64,000 nucleotides of DNA, taken from assembly GCF_958295425.1 (NCBI RefSeq), contig NC_081151.1:17676659-17740658 (forward strand), given 5' to 3'. The notes under the pieces were generated by a model. The model worked only from the letters and a program-made list of their open reading frames with translations, made no database searches and was not told where the DNA came from. Within the stretch, counting starts at the first letter, position 1. Every line of letters begins with the position of its first letter. Shown here piece after piece: positions 35,677 to 47,300 of this stretch. Made by a program: the position numbers and the translations under genes. Origin of the DNA: Solea solea (Eukaryota > Chordata > Actinopteri > Pleuronectiformes > Soleidae).

Positions 35677-36431
35677 AATAACAAAAAAAAAAAGGGAGAG
35701 GAAGTGTGCTGTAAAAGAAGCAGTCAGTGGCCAGTAAGGAGGACACACTGAGACTAAACTTTTGTCTTCATCCCAAGGATGACCGCGGAGGAGGGGGAGC
35801 TGATGATCTGCAATCAGATGTTTCCTCCTGATAACAAGCAGCTGTGACAATCACTTCCAGGCGTACACCTTTTTTTGATTCAGCAGGGAGGCCAGAGGTT
35901 GACGTCCACATGCCCTGACCTCGGCCTCCAGATCCCTCGCACATTTCTCTCGCTTTACTTTGATTCTCTTGTTCAGCCGTTTGCAGCAGGGCCCGCCTGA
36001 CCCTGAAAGCCAAGTCAGGAGACTCTCGGGCCCAAATTTTATTCGCTAAATTAGATAATGGAGGCTTTCAACAAAATGTAATGGTAGTCGGCTTGGCAAA
36101 CAATGCTGTGGCTTTCCTGGGGGGGGCCGCAGCCGACGTTTACTTTTGAGCCTATATTTTTGAGCCATTTAAAGGGGGCTGTACACAAAAATGTGTGGAG
36201 GTAGCCAGAGGTGTTTTGAACCAAGGCGCTTGTGGCTTCTGTCATATCCATCAGTACAAAGCAGAAAGAAACAAAACAAAACAAAACAAAGAAAACGTGG
36301 GAGCTGCTGAGATGTCTGAAGTTCTCGGAGGGCGGCTTTGGAGGTTCAAAACGCATGTGTGGCGAAAAACAACAATCGGGGGGAGGTTCAATGTTTATTT
36401 CTGAATTGGACCAAAAAGAGTTTCACCCAAA

Positions 36432-36458
36432 TCTATCTATCTGTCTATCTGTCTATCG
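36432..36458. repeat. (ATCT)n/(GTCT)n microsatellite
   Basis: TCTATCTATCTGTCTATCTG, about six tetranucleotide units with T/G variation. Confidence 0.85.
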
Positions 36459-37143
36459 TAAAGTATGGTTAGGAAGTGAAGTAAAGTCTTTCAACTACAA
36501 TTTTATCACTTTTAAAGGTGTAATAAGCAACATTTAGCTTCACAAAATGTCACAAAAGACAGAGCAACATCATTCTTCTTCTCTGTGTGTTTTGGTAGGT
36601 CGTCCGGCTGTTGCTTTCAGATGGAGTTGTTTACTCTCTGGCTGTTGTCAGGAGACAGGCACATTCAAACCCCCCCACCCCCCTTTTATATTTACAACCT
36701 GACGATGCTAGTTTCTCCGAAAACATGGAACATGTCGAAACTGCGAGTTTGAGAGTTCCACGTTCCAGAAAGCAGCAATAGACCCAACGATTAGCAAAGA
36801 GTGATTCATCCAGCTGAAAGCAACCCTCCTTGGTTTTGCTTCCAAAGAAAGCTACTCTTCTCCTCCTGGATTCACAAGTAATTTGATGCATGGATAAATG
36901 TCACGTGTCTTTTTTGTTTTCCTGTCAACATGGCAGACACACGCTCTCACATGCTTAAGATCACGTTCGCATTTCTTTTGGTCCGACATGCTGGTTGCTC
37001 ATATTTTTTTGGATGCAGATTGGATAAAACGAAAACTCACTTATCCCCCCCCCGATCATACAGTTTCCATCAGCGTGGGTTTCTTTTTTTGTCCAATCAG
37101 ACAAAGTAGAAAGGATCTGATTAACTTTTACACAGCCCCGTCC

Positions 37144-37220
37144 AGCCTTTTCTGGTGAACCACACATTTACGGTAAAAGACTGAAATGGTTATGGGTAGG
37201 GATGGGCGTTGTCCTGGTGC
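37144..37220 (+). repeat. duplicated 80-bp unit, copy 1
   Basis: TTTTCTGGTGAACCACACAT, TTTACGGTAAAAGACT and GTTGTCCTGGTG match the unit at 38476-38560. The middle is ATGGGTAGGGATGGG here, without the G4 run of the other copy. Confidence 0.55.
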
Positions 37221-38475
37221 CAAACAGCAGACAAAATCACCTTTTTTTGCATGTCCCGTCCATGACGTAAATGTTCCGCTTTGATTCCGCTTGGCTGCTC
37301 TGTTAAAGGTGTGAACAGAGAAACGGAGGGATTATTTATTTTCTTTCGTTGTTCCAAAAGGTTGTCACAGAGCTGTCAAGTGTGTGAAAGGGACAAATCA
37401 CTGCAGCAGAACAGGTGTGTTGTGTTCCATATCACGCCTTTGATTCCTTCATGCTATCACAAGGGGGTGTGGCGTTGTGGCGGCCTGTTTGGTTGCAGTG
37501 TAAACAAGCGAAGCCCTGCAAATGCAATAAAGAAATAAAATATCTCAATATAAAATGGGGCCAAGGTTCCATACGCAGGGAGGGATTTAGTCGCCGAAGA
37601 GCCAGATATTGAACCAACATTCATGAAGTAGATGGACTTGCATTCATCATCCGTCTCCACTGAAATGTAACATGAAGTTACGCGAGTTTCAACAACGTTT
37701 GGCCTTTACTGCGCTTTGTAATGGCTGGCCCGCGCTACAGGGCCACGGCACATGCTCCGTACAATTTAAGATGACGGGGTTCAACAGAGCTCATTAAAGC
37801 AGTGAAGGAAATGCGGCGAGAGGGAAAACAGACACAGGTAGAGAGTATGAGGGAATGCGAGGAGGGGAAAGAGTTAAGTCCATTTCCTGAGTATAAATTA
37901 AAAGCGTCTTGTAATCACATTGCAGGAATGCAGTCAGTGTACACTGTTAAACACTCCCTAAGCCCTGGCTCCACTTCACTCTCTCAGCACTGCACACAAA
38001 GGAGCCTTTGTTCTCTCTGCTCTTGAAAAGTAATGCTCAGTCACTCCCTCCTCCTCCTCCTCCTCCTCCTCTGCTCTCCCCGCTCTTGTGCTGTTTCTGT
38101 CATTCTCCCTTCTCTCAGTCCTCTTCTCTTTCTTTCATTCATTCACAGACTTGCTTTTGGCCTTCCAGCTCTCCTCCCACTCTTATCTCTCCATCTCCTC
38201 TCTTCTGTCTCTCTCACACTCACGCATACATGAGTTTCCCTGCTAGCTGAATGTAAACCTAGAAATGGAGTTGAAAAGCAAAATGCGTGTTTTCGCGCAC
38301 AAACACACACACACAAAAGCACAGACTCCAATCATAATAAGCATCACAGTGGCGGGTAAGTCAGGGGCTTGGCTCAGACAAATCCACAATACCCTCAACG
38401 CCCACCCTCCCAAAAAAACAGGATTTCTCCAAGTGCACTTCCCTTAAGATTTGCTCTGACCCCCCCTCACCCAAC
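37221..38475. other. no gene seen; pyrimidine-rich unique sequence
   Basis: Between the two copies of the duplicated unit. It includes the CTC tract and a short CA run (38304-38315). Open frames are low-complexity. Confidence 0.5.
38046..38072. repeat. (CTC)n tract
   Basis: About nine CTC units within a longer pyrimidine-rich segment (38040-38220). Confidence 0.88.
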
Positions 38476-38560
38476 AGCTTTTTCTGGTTAACCACACATT
38501 TACGGTAAGGAACTCAAATGGGCTGTGGGGAAGGGGAAGGGGAAGGGGGTGTCCTGGTGT
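38476..38560 (+). repeat. duplicated 85-bp unit, copy 2, with GGGGAA expansion
   Basis: TTTTCTGGTTAACCACACAT, TTTACGGTAAGGAACT and GTGTCCTGGTG match copy 1. At 38527-38549 it contains four consecutive G-runs (GGGGAA repeats), a textbook G-quadruplex pattern absent from copy 1. Confidence 0.6.
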
Positions 38561-38924
38561 CTTTCTCCTCCATCGTAACTGAAAATATTTAGACATCAGA
38601 TTGACACACACCTCATGCACTGGGTGTGGAGACCGTTATATTTTTTAACAATGTGGCATGCTTTTAATATCTCCCAGCTGGAGCATGTTCTTTTACTGAA
38701 GAAACACTCGCACGCTCCTCCTCCTCCTCTTTCTCGAAATACCTGGCGGCCTTCACCTGTTGATTGACTTTTCTTTTATGTCGGAATAAAGGACGCAAAC
38801 AAAGGCATGTTTCTGAACTGAAACATCTTTGTAGTTTTATTGAGTTAGCTTTAGCCGGGGAAAGAAGACATCCTTTCAGAAGTCAAGTGCGACCGCTAAT
38901 ATATTCTTATATTCTTTGTTTGTC

Positions 38925-39010
38925 ACAATGGGAACTGGGGCCAATCCCAGGTCACACTGGGGGAAAGGCGGGGCAACATGGACAGGTCACCAGTCCACCA
39001 CTTATACAGT
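38925..39010 (+). repeat. dispersed teleost repeat fragment (CCAATCCCAGGTCACACTGGG)
   Basis: ACTGGGGCCAATCCCAGGT, GGGGGAAAGGCGGGGC and GGACAGGTCACCAGTCCACC reproduce a very common fish repeat. Its chance translation (GPIPGHTGG...) should not be taken as a gene. A CCATCCATCCATC motif occurs nearby at 39138. Confidence 0.55.
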
Positions 39011-39164
39011 AAATAAAACGTAAATGGACAATTAGTCTTTAAAGTTGAGCAATATTTGTGAAAACTTGGAGGCAAGTGTTGAATTATTCTCTTACGAATG
39101 GTTGAACGTTCAGCAATCTTGACAGAAATATCTTTATTCCATCCATCCATCTACAGCAGTTTTG

Positions 39165-39540
39165 GGTCCCTGTACAATTTACACCTTCTATTAACATGTG
39201 TCTCCGTTGTGCACATTAAGATCTGATTGCAATCCGATCATGCTTGCCCCTCCCCACCACCCGTCACCTCCCCCTCTTCTTCTGCAAAGATTTCCGGCAG
39301 CAGACGGCAACATCACGTCCTGTGCGCCGCCATATCAACAACAACGGCGTTAGCCGCTATTGTATGGACTGGGTGAAGCGGAATAGCAACGCTTTCGCGC
39401 TAGCTGTGCTCGCAGCCACTAACGTATTTACGCTCATGTAGTTGTTGTGGGTTGAGCAGAGACCCATTGAAGACACATCGCATTTACACTTCTGTCCAAT
39501 GTGGTCACAGTGCACCTCCGATCACAGAAACTCCAGTTAG
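39165..39540. repeat. repeat with TATTAACATGTGTCTCCGT start, copy 2
   Basis: TTTACACCTTCTATTAACATG, GTGCACATTAAGATCTGATT and GCAATCCGATCATGC resemble the left end at 26985. Near 39480-39530, CATTTACACTTCTGTCC and CTCCGATCACAG look like a degraded inverted right end. The enclosed open frame (about 39244-39441) has no recognised motif. Confidence 0.35.
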
Positions 39541-40762
39541 TCTAACCCCAATTTGCATGTCTTATACCCGTGGTAAACTTCCGCGCACGTTGCGGACCCT
39601 GGTGTACTCGCACGTCAGGGTCCTGTAATATCCCACTTCACCATTGGGTGGCGGTACAAGTCTGGACGTAGGGAATAGGACGCATTCTGACCAAAGAAGA
39701 AGAAACAATGCTTCCTCTCCCTCGGACACATCTGATTCGGGCGGCTCACAGCTGAAAGGCCCGTCTGGCCGGGGAGTCAGTGGGCATCAGCCGGGTTGCT
39801 AGGTCGAGGCTCGGATTATCCTTGGCGACTTCTTCTTCTGTTGTCAAAATGTTGAACAGGGCTTAATACTACACCTACTGGTGTCCACGCGCACCCAAAA
39901 TCTGGGCTACACGCGCAGCCTACGCGTTGATGGTACCAGGGAAGTTGATGGTACCAGGCCCTTTAAGCCCTGTTTCCACAAAAAATACAGTTCGAACATG
40001 CCATACATTCACTGGTTTCTGTTGGGTTGACAAGCAAAATGGTCCAGTGACAGAAGAGCAAAAATGTTTTGCCTGTGTCTCTCAAACAAAGCTTGTCCTC
40101 TTCTTGTAAACAGCCACATGCCACAAAGAAAGAACACGGAATAGAATGGCACGTTACTGGCAAACGTTGGTTATTGGTTTGTGGGTTTTGTAGCAAGTGA
40201 TGCCTTCAGGGGTGAAGATCATCGGTAGCTGCTTAACTTGATTATTCTTTCAAACATTTCACCTTTCATACAAGAGGTTGCCTCCTGACATTCAACCTCC
40301 GTGGCTTGTTTAATTGTGTCAGAAGATGTTCTTAATGCGGGTTGACGTCCATCAGTCAACATGTCCCAATCATTTTCATCGGCTTTCTTTTTCACACGTC
40401 ATTAAAGCTTGGCTGCGACTTTTGAAAGTTCACGTCTCACTTGTGAACTCCAGACCGAAGAAGAGTGTCACAAACTTGGCAACAGAAGCAGACGTGTGTA
40501 ACCTGACGAGGAAAAAAAGAAATAGTAAAACAGACATAGCCAAACCTGCGTGCACATTGTTTTCTATCTAAACATTGCAAAAGAAGCAGTAGTTAAGTCG
40601 ATGCAAAGTTTCAATCATTACTCTGGTGTTGCAAGAGTGAATGGTAAAGCACCTGGAGCAAGTTTGTCAGTCTCTCCTCGTGTGTACATGTAGAGTTGGA
40701 AAAAAAACAAAACCCTGCATTAAATATGTATGGTATACATGTGTGTGGGTGTGCTTGTATAT
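39541..40762. other. no gene seen; unique sequence
   Basis: GGGTGGCGGTACAAGTC near 39646 and a tandem TTGATGGTACCAGG pair near 39928-39958 are the only notable words. No exon recognised. Confidence 0.45.
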
Positions 40763-41040
40763 ATGTCTTTGAGGGGACCAAACTATAAACCACAGGAAGT
40801 GTGGACATTTTGTGAAGGCGAGGACAATTTGGCTGGACCTCATTTTAAAATGGTTGGTTTTAGGTTAGGGTAAGGGTTAGGCACTTAGTTGTGATGGTTA
40901 AGGTTAGGGTAAGAGTAAGGGGCTAGCATTATGTCTACGTTTTCTCTTTAGGACCCTAGATTGACAAACTGGTTAAAATTAGGTTAGGGTTATAGACATT
41001 AACTGGTAATGCTTAATGTTAGGGTTCGACTAGATTGTCC
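40763..41040 (+). repeat. dispersed repeat with degenerate GGTTAGGG runs
   Basis: GAGGGGACCAAACTATAAA, GGACATTTTGTGAAGGCGAGG and GGACCTCATTTTAAAATGG are followed by many variants of TTAGGG/TTAGGGTAAGGG. This is a repeat type common in fish introns, not a telomere: the TTAGGG units are irregular and embedded in a fixed flank. Confidence 0.6.
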
Positions 41041-42853
41041 AAATGATTGGTAGTCAATAAAGTGTCCTAGGAAGAATAGCTGAACACAAACCTCTGTGTG
41101 TGTGTGTGTGTTTAATGGCCAATAAAGTAATCACAGTGTTCTCTCAGTTTCAGCGTGTCTTGTCCTGCCCGACTGTAAAACCTGCCACTCCGACAAGACC
41201 TAAGGCATGAAATGCAATCACTTCATCAGCTCTTATCAAACATGTCACAGGCTGTCTGATGCAAGGCTATACCTTGCGCAATCGCCTCCTGACAGACGTG
41301 TACAGGCTTTGTTGGAGAGCTTTAACTCTTGACAGGATTATTATTTACTTTATAAAGATTAGTATCAACGGCTTTCGATCTCTCTCTCTCTCTCTCTTTT
41401 TTTTTTAATAATTCGTCTTGGCTATGTACAAAAGGCCATAGTCATAGACCGGAGGTGAAGAAAACATGGTTAAATTCAGGCTGGGTGCAGTTTTTTGACT
41501 GACTATTTCAGGGAGAACTATTTTATGCTCCGTCAGCTTAAAGAATTCATATTTTTTAAAGTTCAGGGTTAGTGGAGAGACTCGGAACATGGTGCTCGAC
41601 TCGCCGCCGGCAAAACCAGCGAATAGATTCTCTGCGATATGTAATTAAAACATTGAAACATACATTAAAAATGCAATATAGTCGTGTGGACGTGTCATTT
41701 TTAGTTGGGAAATCTACACCTTTTTCCTCAAAACAGTTAGTTACCGCGTGAGAGCCGCGAGGAATCATAAGACTGCACACACCCATGTAACCTTTGAATT
41801 TTTTGACCCACTTGTCTTCAATGTAAATCATCTCCTTTTGACAGCTGAAATTTACTGTAAGAGCCAACAAGACTTGGGGGGGAAAAAGAGAAACACTTAA
41901 CACCTTTACACTCCAAAGTTGAAGTTTTTAGAGATATTTCAAAATTCTGATCACTTTTAACGCAAAGTCTGAGTCTGATGATTCAGTATTTCTCACTTTT
42001 TTAATGAGCTGAGGACTCCAGGTTTAGAATGTAGTGTTTTAAAACCACAACATTTATCTACAAACTCCTTTAAATGGTCATTTGTGGCAAAATCAGTTCC
42101 GTTAACCACCACAATTAGTCGTCAACAACCCGGTACAATGATAACTAACTCCAGATATCTGTTGTGACGGAGGAATGTTAGCTTGGGAGTGAGATTGTCC
42201 CTGCAAGTATCCACTACACTCGTGTATATTTGTGAACAGAGGTTTTTATTTCAGGTTTCAATTTCTGTATAATTTGGTTTATCTTGATGCATAAAAAAAA
42301 AGAACGTATTATATCAGGATTGTTTTACAGTATAACACACAGAGCAGAATGCGGCAGCATGCACTAACCCGTCTGCTCTTTCAAGCAAATCTGTTTTACA
42401 CACATGCAGGAGTGTCTCCCCTGTCTCCTTGCCCTGATCCCAGATGCAGGCCTGTAACAGCCTGTCAGAAACCAAACCACCTTTACAGGGCAGGAGCAAT
42501 AGCTCAAGGTGTCGGTGCATTGCTGGCAGGGCTGGGCCCACGTCGGCTTCAGCCGAGCAGCCTCCGCTGTCTTTGATGGCAGCTACAAAAAAAAACACAA
42601 GAGTGAAAGGAGACACGGATCAAAGGTTCTGTTGAGGAGAACACCCCACGGGCGAGTTCAGCCCCTTTCACTCACTTCCTTTCAGGCCCTCTCCACACGG
42701 AAACAGAACTTTCCCTCATACGTTTCTTTTGTTGTTGTTGTTCTGAAAAGGCATTGTGTACCAGAGCCTTTAAACTTCAGGGATCCTTGACCTCGCTCTT
42801 ATTTCAGTGCTCATGGTCTAACGTGTATTTTCTGTTGACACAAACTACATTTG
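41041..42853. other. no gene seen; unique sequence
   Basis: Two overlapping small frames at 42314-42616 on both strands have no recognisable domain; CAGAATGCGGCAGCATGC there faintly recalls LINE 3' coding but is too short to call. Confidence 0.45.
41379..41407. repeat. (TC)n followed by a T run
   Basis: About nine TC units then ten or so T. Confidence 0.88.
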
Positions 42854-43015
42854 TGGCGCGTTTCCACTGGCTCTACTCGGCACGGCACAGTTAAGTTGTG
42901 TTTCCACTAGCATAGTACCTGGTACTTTTTTGGAGTACCTTCTCTGGCGAGGTCCCAAGCAACCTTAATCGCGGCCTGTGGTGCCAAGCCGGGACCACAG
43001 TGGAAAAGGGCCATT
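42854..43015. repeat. GTACC-rich dispersed repeat, copy 1
   Basis: GTTTCCACTGGCTCTACTCG, GTTTCCACTAGCATAGTACC, TGGTAC and GGAGTACC occur in sequence, ending in ACCACAGTGGAAAAGGGCC. This pattern is a familiar non-autonomous DNA-transposon type in fish. Partial copies are at 47235 and 53427. Confidence 0.5.
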
Positions 43016-44462
43016 AGATTATACCTTAGAGCGAAACACTGCAGAGTGCTGGTGCTAGTGGTTAACATGTGTAACTGCAAGGCAGAAAAGAAATAAAAGC
43101 TTTATTTGAGACACGACGTGACGCATTCATTCATGTCGTGGAGGGCACATACGCATGAGAAAGAAACAGGTTCTTATATCTACCACCAAATATTATTATG
43201 TTCGTGGGAATGTTCACCCACTTATTCATCGATGAAAGTGGTGCTCAGCATTTTTTATTTGTTCAGATGCTCGGAGGGGACGATATCGCGCGATCTTGGG
43301 ACAATAAAAGGAAAAACACAATATTTATGCTTTGGGAAAGCAGAAATCAGTCAGATTAGACTGAGACACAGGAGGAGGAAGGTTAAATTAAGAGCAGCTG
43401 TTGATACACAGTGGTGTTTCTATTATTGTAGTATCATTTGCTTCGAGCAGAATGTTGTGGTTTCTTAATCAGGTCACATACAATCCCCCAACCACCCCCT
43501 CCACCTCTTGTTTCCACTGTTTTTCTTGTGCAGAGAGTGACATTTCGTTTCGATTCATCAGCCCTTTATCCATTTTCGTTGTACTCTAATGCCGTTTTTC
43601 TTTTATTGATTCGCCAGCTTTTCTACATCAAGCATAAAAAGTTTGAGATATGGAAAGAATTCTTATGAAAAGTTTGTTTATGCACAAACTGGAAATACGT
43701 ATGAAACAGGCTGATGGAAACATATTTATGGAAATCTGTGCATTGAAAAAGTCTTTCTCAGTATATACAGGATAGAGTCATAGTATTATTTTCTATTTGA
43801 CTGAAAACTATTATTTATGACATTTGTTTCAAACTCTTTATTTTTTGATAGATATAAAGATATAATACAGTTGCCTTCCATTTACTTGCCTCAGAAAAAA
43901 GTGTTGTCCCAAACCTTAACCCTTTACTCATCACTCATTGAGGTACTTGGAAATTAAAAATGTCAACCCTACAGTTTTATTTGAGTATATAACTTCTCTC
44001 TATATATAAGAGAAGACTTTTTTCTCCTTGTAGAAAATCAATATCCATGAAGGTACCATTACATGGTTCCTTGCCCGTCTGTGGTAGAAGAAAAAAAGAG
44101 TATTATGTTATATAGTATACAAGAAAAACACAAATAAAGTGAAGGGAACATTATTAACAGTGATTCCCATTCCTGGGGACCCCCGTCCTCTCAATGTTTT
44201 AGATGTTTCCCTGCTCCAACACACCTGACAACTATCCATCATTAGTTTCTGAGATATTACTGTAGATGCAGGAGAAAACTGGGCAATATGATGGTATTGT
44301 TTGTCTTCTGGAACTGCACTGATTGGTCATGATGTCTTGTGACACTTCTGTGACGTAGCTGGATGTCTGCTGATTGGCCCGGGTGAAATCCACGTGTTTC
44401 TAAGATCTTGCGTTAACACAGTTTTGCAGTCTGCGGAAGTTACCAAATATACTTCTTTGCAC
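43016..44462. other. no gene seen; AT-rich unique sequence
   Basis: Contains a short TA stretch (44002-44009) and CATTCCTGGGGACCCCC near 44168, which resembles repeat material. No exon. Confidence 0.45.
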
Positions 44463-44600
44463 GGCAAATGGTTAACCCCTAACCAGTTAACGACTAACCC
44501 TAACCAGTTCCTCAAAAATGAGGTTCTACCTCATTGGGACCAGGTCCTGACTAGGTTGATGTCAGATACGGTCCTTAAGAGGTAATAAATACAAGAACAC
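44463..44600 (-). repeat. third copy of the GGTTAGGG-type repeat
   Basis: The minus strand carries CCTAACC units (AACCCCTAACCAGTTAACGA), then AAAATGAGGTTCTACCTCA and GGGACCAGGTCC. It is better preserved than the copy at 34706. Confidence 0.55.
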
Positions 44601-45455
44601 AAACACAGAAAGCAGCCTTGACTCAGTGCCTGTGCGAGAGCTGTGTACATGATGTTCTACTTAGCAGCGTAAACACACACATGTTGAAATATTCACACAC
44701 ACACACACACTGGTTCGTCTTCAGCAGAAGGCGTTCACACCTTGCGCTCTGTTTCTGTGCTGGTCAGTCTCATGTTGTTTGCATCTGCATGTTTACTCCT
44801 CCCACTGCACAAGTACAGATGTCAAATTGAATTGCAATTGTTTATCTCTCCTGGCGTCTTCTCCTTTCTGACTTTGCTTGTTGCTCGTGCTTTGCTTACA
44901 TTTCTACTCGGAGAGTTTTGTTTTGAGACTGGAGGGGGTGTGGGGGGGGTAGTTTAACGGGCAGAGGAGCAGATGAGCAAAACATCTGGAGCACCGAGGG
45001 AACATTTTCAGAGCTGTACTTGTTCAGTTATGATTAATAAAGAAGTCTCCCGGCCAGTGTGCGGATTTGCTCTGAAATGAAAATGGAGATGTGAAGGAGC
45101 TCTGCTCTGACTTAGTAAAAAAGAGATTGGTTGTAGCATGTACACCGAGGTAAAACTGCAGCAGCCTGTTGTGTGTTTGTGTCTGTGTATCCTTTGTGTG
45201 CCACGTGTCAAAAACTATATTCTAGTGCAGTGGTTCAAGTAAAACCTGAGAAAATATTAACCACTTGAAGTAACAACGTTAAAATACAGTGGTGTAAATA
45301 GGAGGCAGATTTATTCCCAATAAGAGAAGTTGCTCTCTCATCTTCCTCCTCTCCCTCACATACACTGTATATTCACACTGGTATAGTGAAATTAGATTAA
45401 GATGGACTATTATTATTGTTTTGTTATTTGTCTTAATTCCTCAGCATTGGTGGTA
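44601..45455. other. no gene seen
   Basis: Holds one CA microsatellite and a G-rich patch (GGAGGGGGTGTGGGGGGGG, 44931-44949). Confidence 0.5.
44694..44711. repeat. (CA)n microsatellite
   Basis: Nine CA units. Confidence 0.88.
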
Positions 45456-45695
45456 CAGTGACACTTGGTCCGAGGCGTGAAACTGCAACGCTAATTCCGC
45501 ACTTTTCAGACCCACTCGTAGGGGGACGGGACCTCATTCCCAGAATGTAAACAGTGTCCGCCATCTTTGCTAACAGTAACGCTAACAGGACCAAGTGTCA
45601 CTGGTGGGCACGTAATAAAGAATACTATCCCATCAAAACTACTACCCCAATTCTAGTAATACAAAGCTAAATGCTAATCGGTGAAGTATTCCTTT
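45456..45695. mobile_element. second, 5'-truncated copy of the TTAA foldback MITE
   Basis: It matches the right 60 percent of the element at 33968-34373: CAGTGACACTTGGTCC, the unique middle (CCAGAATGTAAACAGTGTCC), AGGACCAAGTGTCACTG and GTGAAGTATTCCTTTA at the end. Nearly all of the left arm is absent, and the TTAA at the right edge has become TTTAG. Part of the right arm is also deleted around 45622. Confidence 0.7.
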
Positions 45696-46436
45696 AGAAT
45701 AAGAGAAGACTCATTTAAACACACTTTTATCCCGACATCCCTCACCTCCAAGTGTGTCGGAGAATCTGTGCAGCCTCGACTCAGCATCCAAACTGTGGTG
45801 GCCACTTTACAGCTTATGCATAAATATGAAAGTCTCTTATAAACAACACTTCATACACCTATAAAAAAATCTGCTTTTTACACACTAGACTTTGTAAATG
45901 TGTCAAACAATAGAAAAAAAAGTCTTGCTCGGCATTTTATTATCATTTTGCCCACCTGTAGAATAGTTTTTTTTATAGTGTAATAGTATTTTTTTTTACT
46001 TGTGTTTTATTGTCTGTTATAGATATTTAATGTTATTGTGTAGCACTTATAGCCAACTTTGACCGCCTCTGTTTCTTGTGCTGCTGTTGTCCTCTCAGTA
46101 AAAGTTCATTCAAAAATCAAAAAACCTCTATTATCAAAATGAGGAAAATGGAGCACAGATATTGATGTTGACAATGTAAAACTGAAAAATCTCACTGGAA
46201 ACTTGACTGAAACCTTTTTTTGCCGTTGCATACATTCCGCGTGTTGTTATATTAACATACATGAGTTAATGTGTGCCTTATGCCATTGTTGTCACAGCAA
46301 AGTGCTGAGTCAAACGCCAAGATATGACATTCGTTATGACCCCGTCATTGTTTTTTCATTCGCCTTTGACTGGCTGAGACGCGCTCACTGGTGTGATTTA
46401 TTTATTTATGCTGCGTTCACTTGACTTGGGAATTTT
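45696..46436. other. no gene seen; AT-rich
   Basis: Many A and T runs between two repeat insertions; no exon or RNA. Confidence 0.5.
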
Positions 46437-46580
46437 AGCCACGTAGCTCAGCAGGTAGAGCAGGTCGCTGACTAATTGCCGGGTTGGTGGTTCTCCAGCC
46501 ACCTCCTCACAACCACATGTCGAAACACTGAACTCAAAATTAACCCCAGTGGCTGCATCAGTGCCGTATGTCTGTGATTA
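46437..46580 (+). mobile_element. tRNA-derived SINE fragment
   Basis: TAGCTCAGCAGGTAGAGC matches a tRNA A-box. The B-box region GGTTGGTGGTTCTCCAGCC is the expected 35 or so bases later but is mutated. It is followed by the teleost SINE body (CATGTCGAAACACTGAACTC, CCAGTGGCTGCATCAGTG). No tRNA fold or CCA context fits a functional tRNA gene. It directly precedes the repeat at 46585. Confidence 0.65.
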
Positions 46581-46584
46581 TACT

Positions 46585-47088
46585 TCGTGGGTGTCAAATG
46601 ATCGCGTTAATTGCGATTAATTAATTACAGTCATATTTACCGCGTTATGTTTTTTAATCACGTTAATCTCATTTTTAATCTCTAACTTTACTGGTTACTG
46701 CACCATTAATAAAAGGTAAAGTGATAAGCCTTCTGCGTAAGAAGGAGTTTGTTTACCACCGAAGCACAACCGGCTAACGTTATTATAGCAATTTAGCGAG
46801 CCATAGCAAAACTAAACTGGAGGACAACATCCCGCGTATGAGCAAGGCTGTGACCGACAGGCTACTTTATATGGACGATGTTTTTGTTTTGTTATATATT
46901 AATCTTTTGATCTGCCACAATAATGTTGTAATGAATTTCAATGAGAATACCTGTTGAGGTTGAGGGCTTTTCTAAGTATTTTTTTAGGTGCGATTAAAAA
47001 AATGGATTAATTAGATCAATTAATTACCGATCATAATTAACAAATCACTCAATTTTTGTCATCTCTCGACAGCACTAATTATACTGTG
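46585..47088. mobile_element. DNA-transposon-like repeat with GCGATTAATTAATTA ends
   Basis: The left part (GTGTCAAATGATCGCGTTAATTGCG...) and the right part (...GATCAATTAATTACC, then GACAGCACTAATTA) are inverted relatives of the common vertebrate repeat ending in CAGCACTA. The middle 300 bases are unlike either end. No coding potential; the terminal repeats are too decayed for a target duplication to be read. Confidence 0.45.
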
Positions 47089-47234
47089 TCCTTTTGCAAA
47101 GGGGTGAACGAGAAGCCATAGTCCGAGACTGCTGGTGTGACTCCCATGTGCTCGTTTTCTCACTTTCTCACGATCTTTGTATGCAAATCACAATATGACA
47201 TGACAGTACTGGCCATTTTCAACTGCACAGTTCT

Positions 47235-47300
47235 AGCACAACTCGGCTCGTCTCGACTCTACCCACCTACCAGTGGGGCGGAATCTCAGATGACGATGAC
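47235..47300. repeat. GTACC-rich repeat family, short fragment
   Basis: ACTCGGCTCGTCTCGACTC and CTACCAGTGGGGCGG correspond to the left part of the repeat at 42854. The GTACC units themselves are not present. Confidence 0.35.

Larger units (their letters stand above)
34891..37143. other. no gene seen; possible conserved element at 36000-36115
   Basis: Purine-rich at 35220-35260 and 35500-35590. GGGCCCAAATTTTATTCGC, AAATTAGATAATGGAGGC at 36028-36066 is conserved-element-like. TTAAAGGTGTAATAAGCAAC near 36513 may be a MITE end. (ACAAA)n at 36269-36292. Confidence 0.4.

Noticed and set aside
38764..39012. Small protein with GPIPGHTGG motif
   Set aside because: This is the usual chance translation of a very common teleost repeat.
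40850..41040. Interstitial telomere repeat
   Set aside because: TTAGGG units are irregular and the flanks are shared with two other repeat copies, so it is a dispersed repeat.
42314..42616. Possible LINE 3' coding remnant
   Set aside because: Only one short motif recalls LINE sequence; frames on both strands are equally open and no downstream LINE tail is seen.
46437..46530. Possible tRNA gene
   Set aside because: The A-box is good but the B-box is mutated, and the sequence continues into a SINE body; no cloverleaf with acceptor stem could be drawn.
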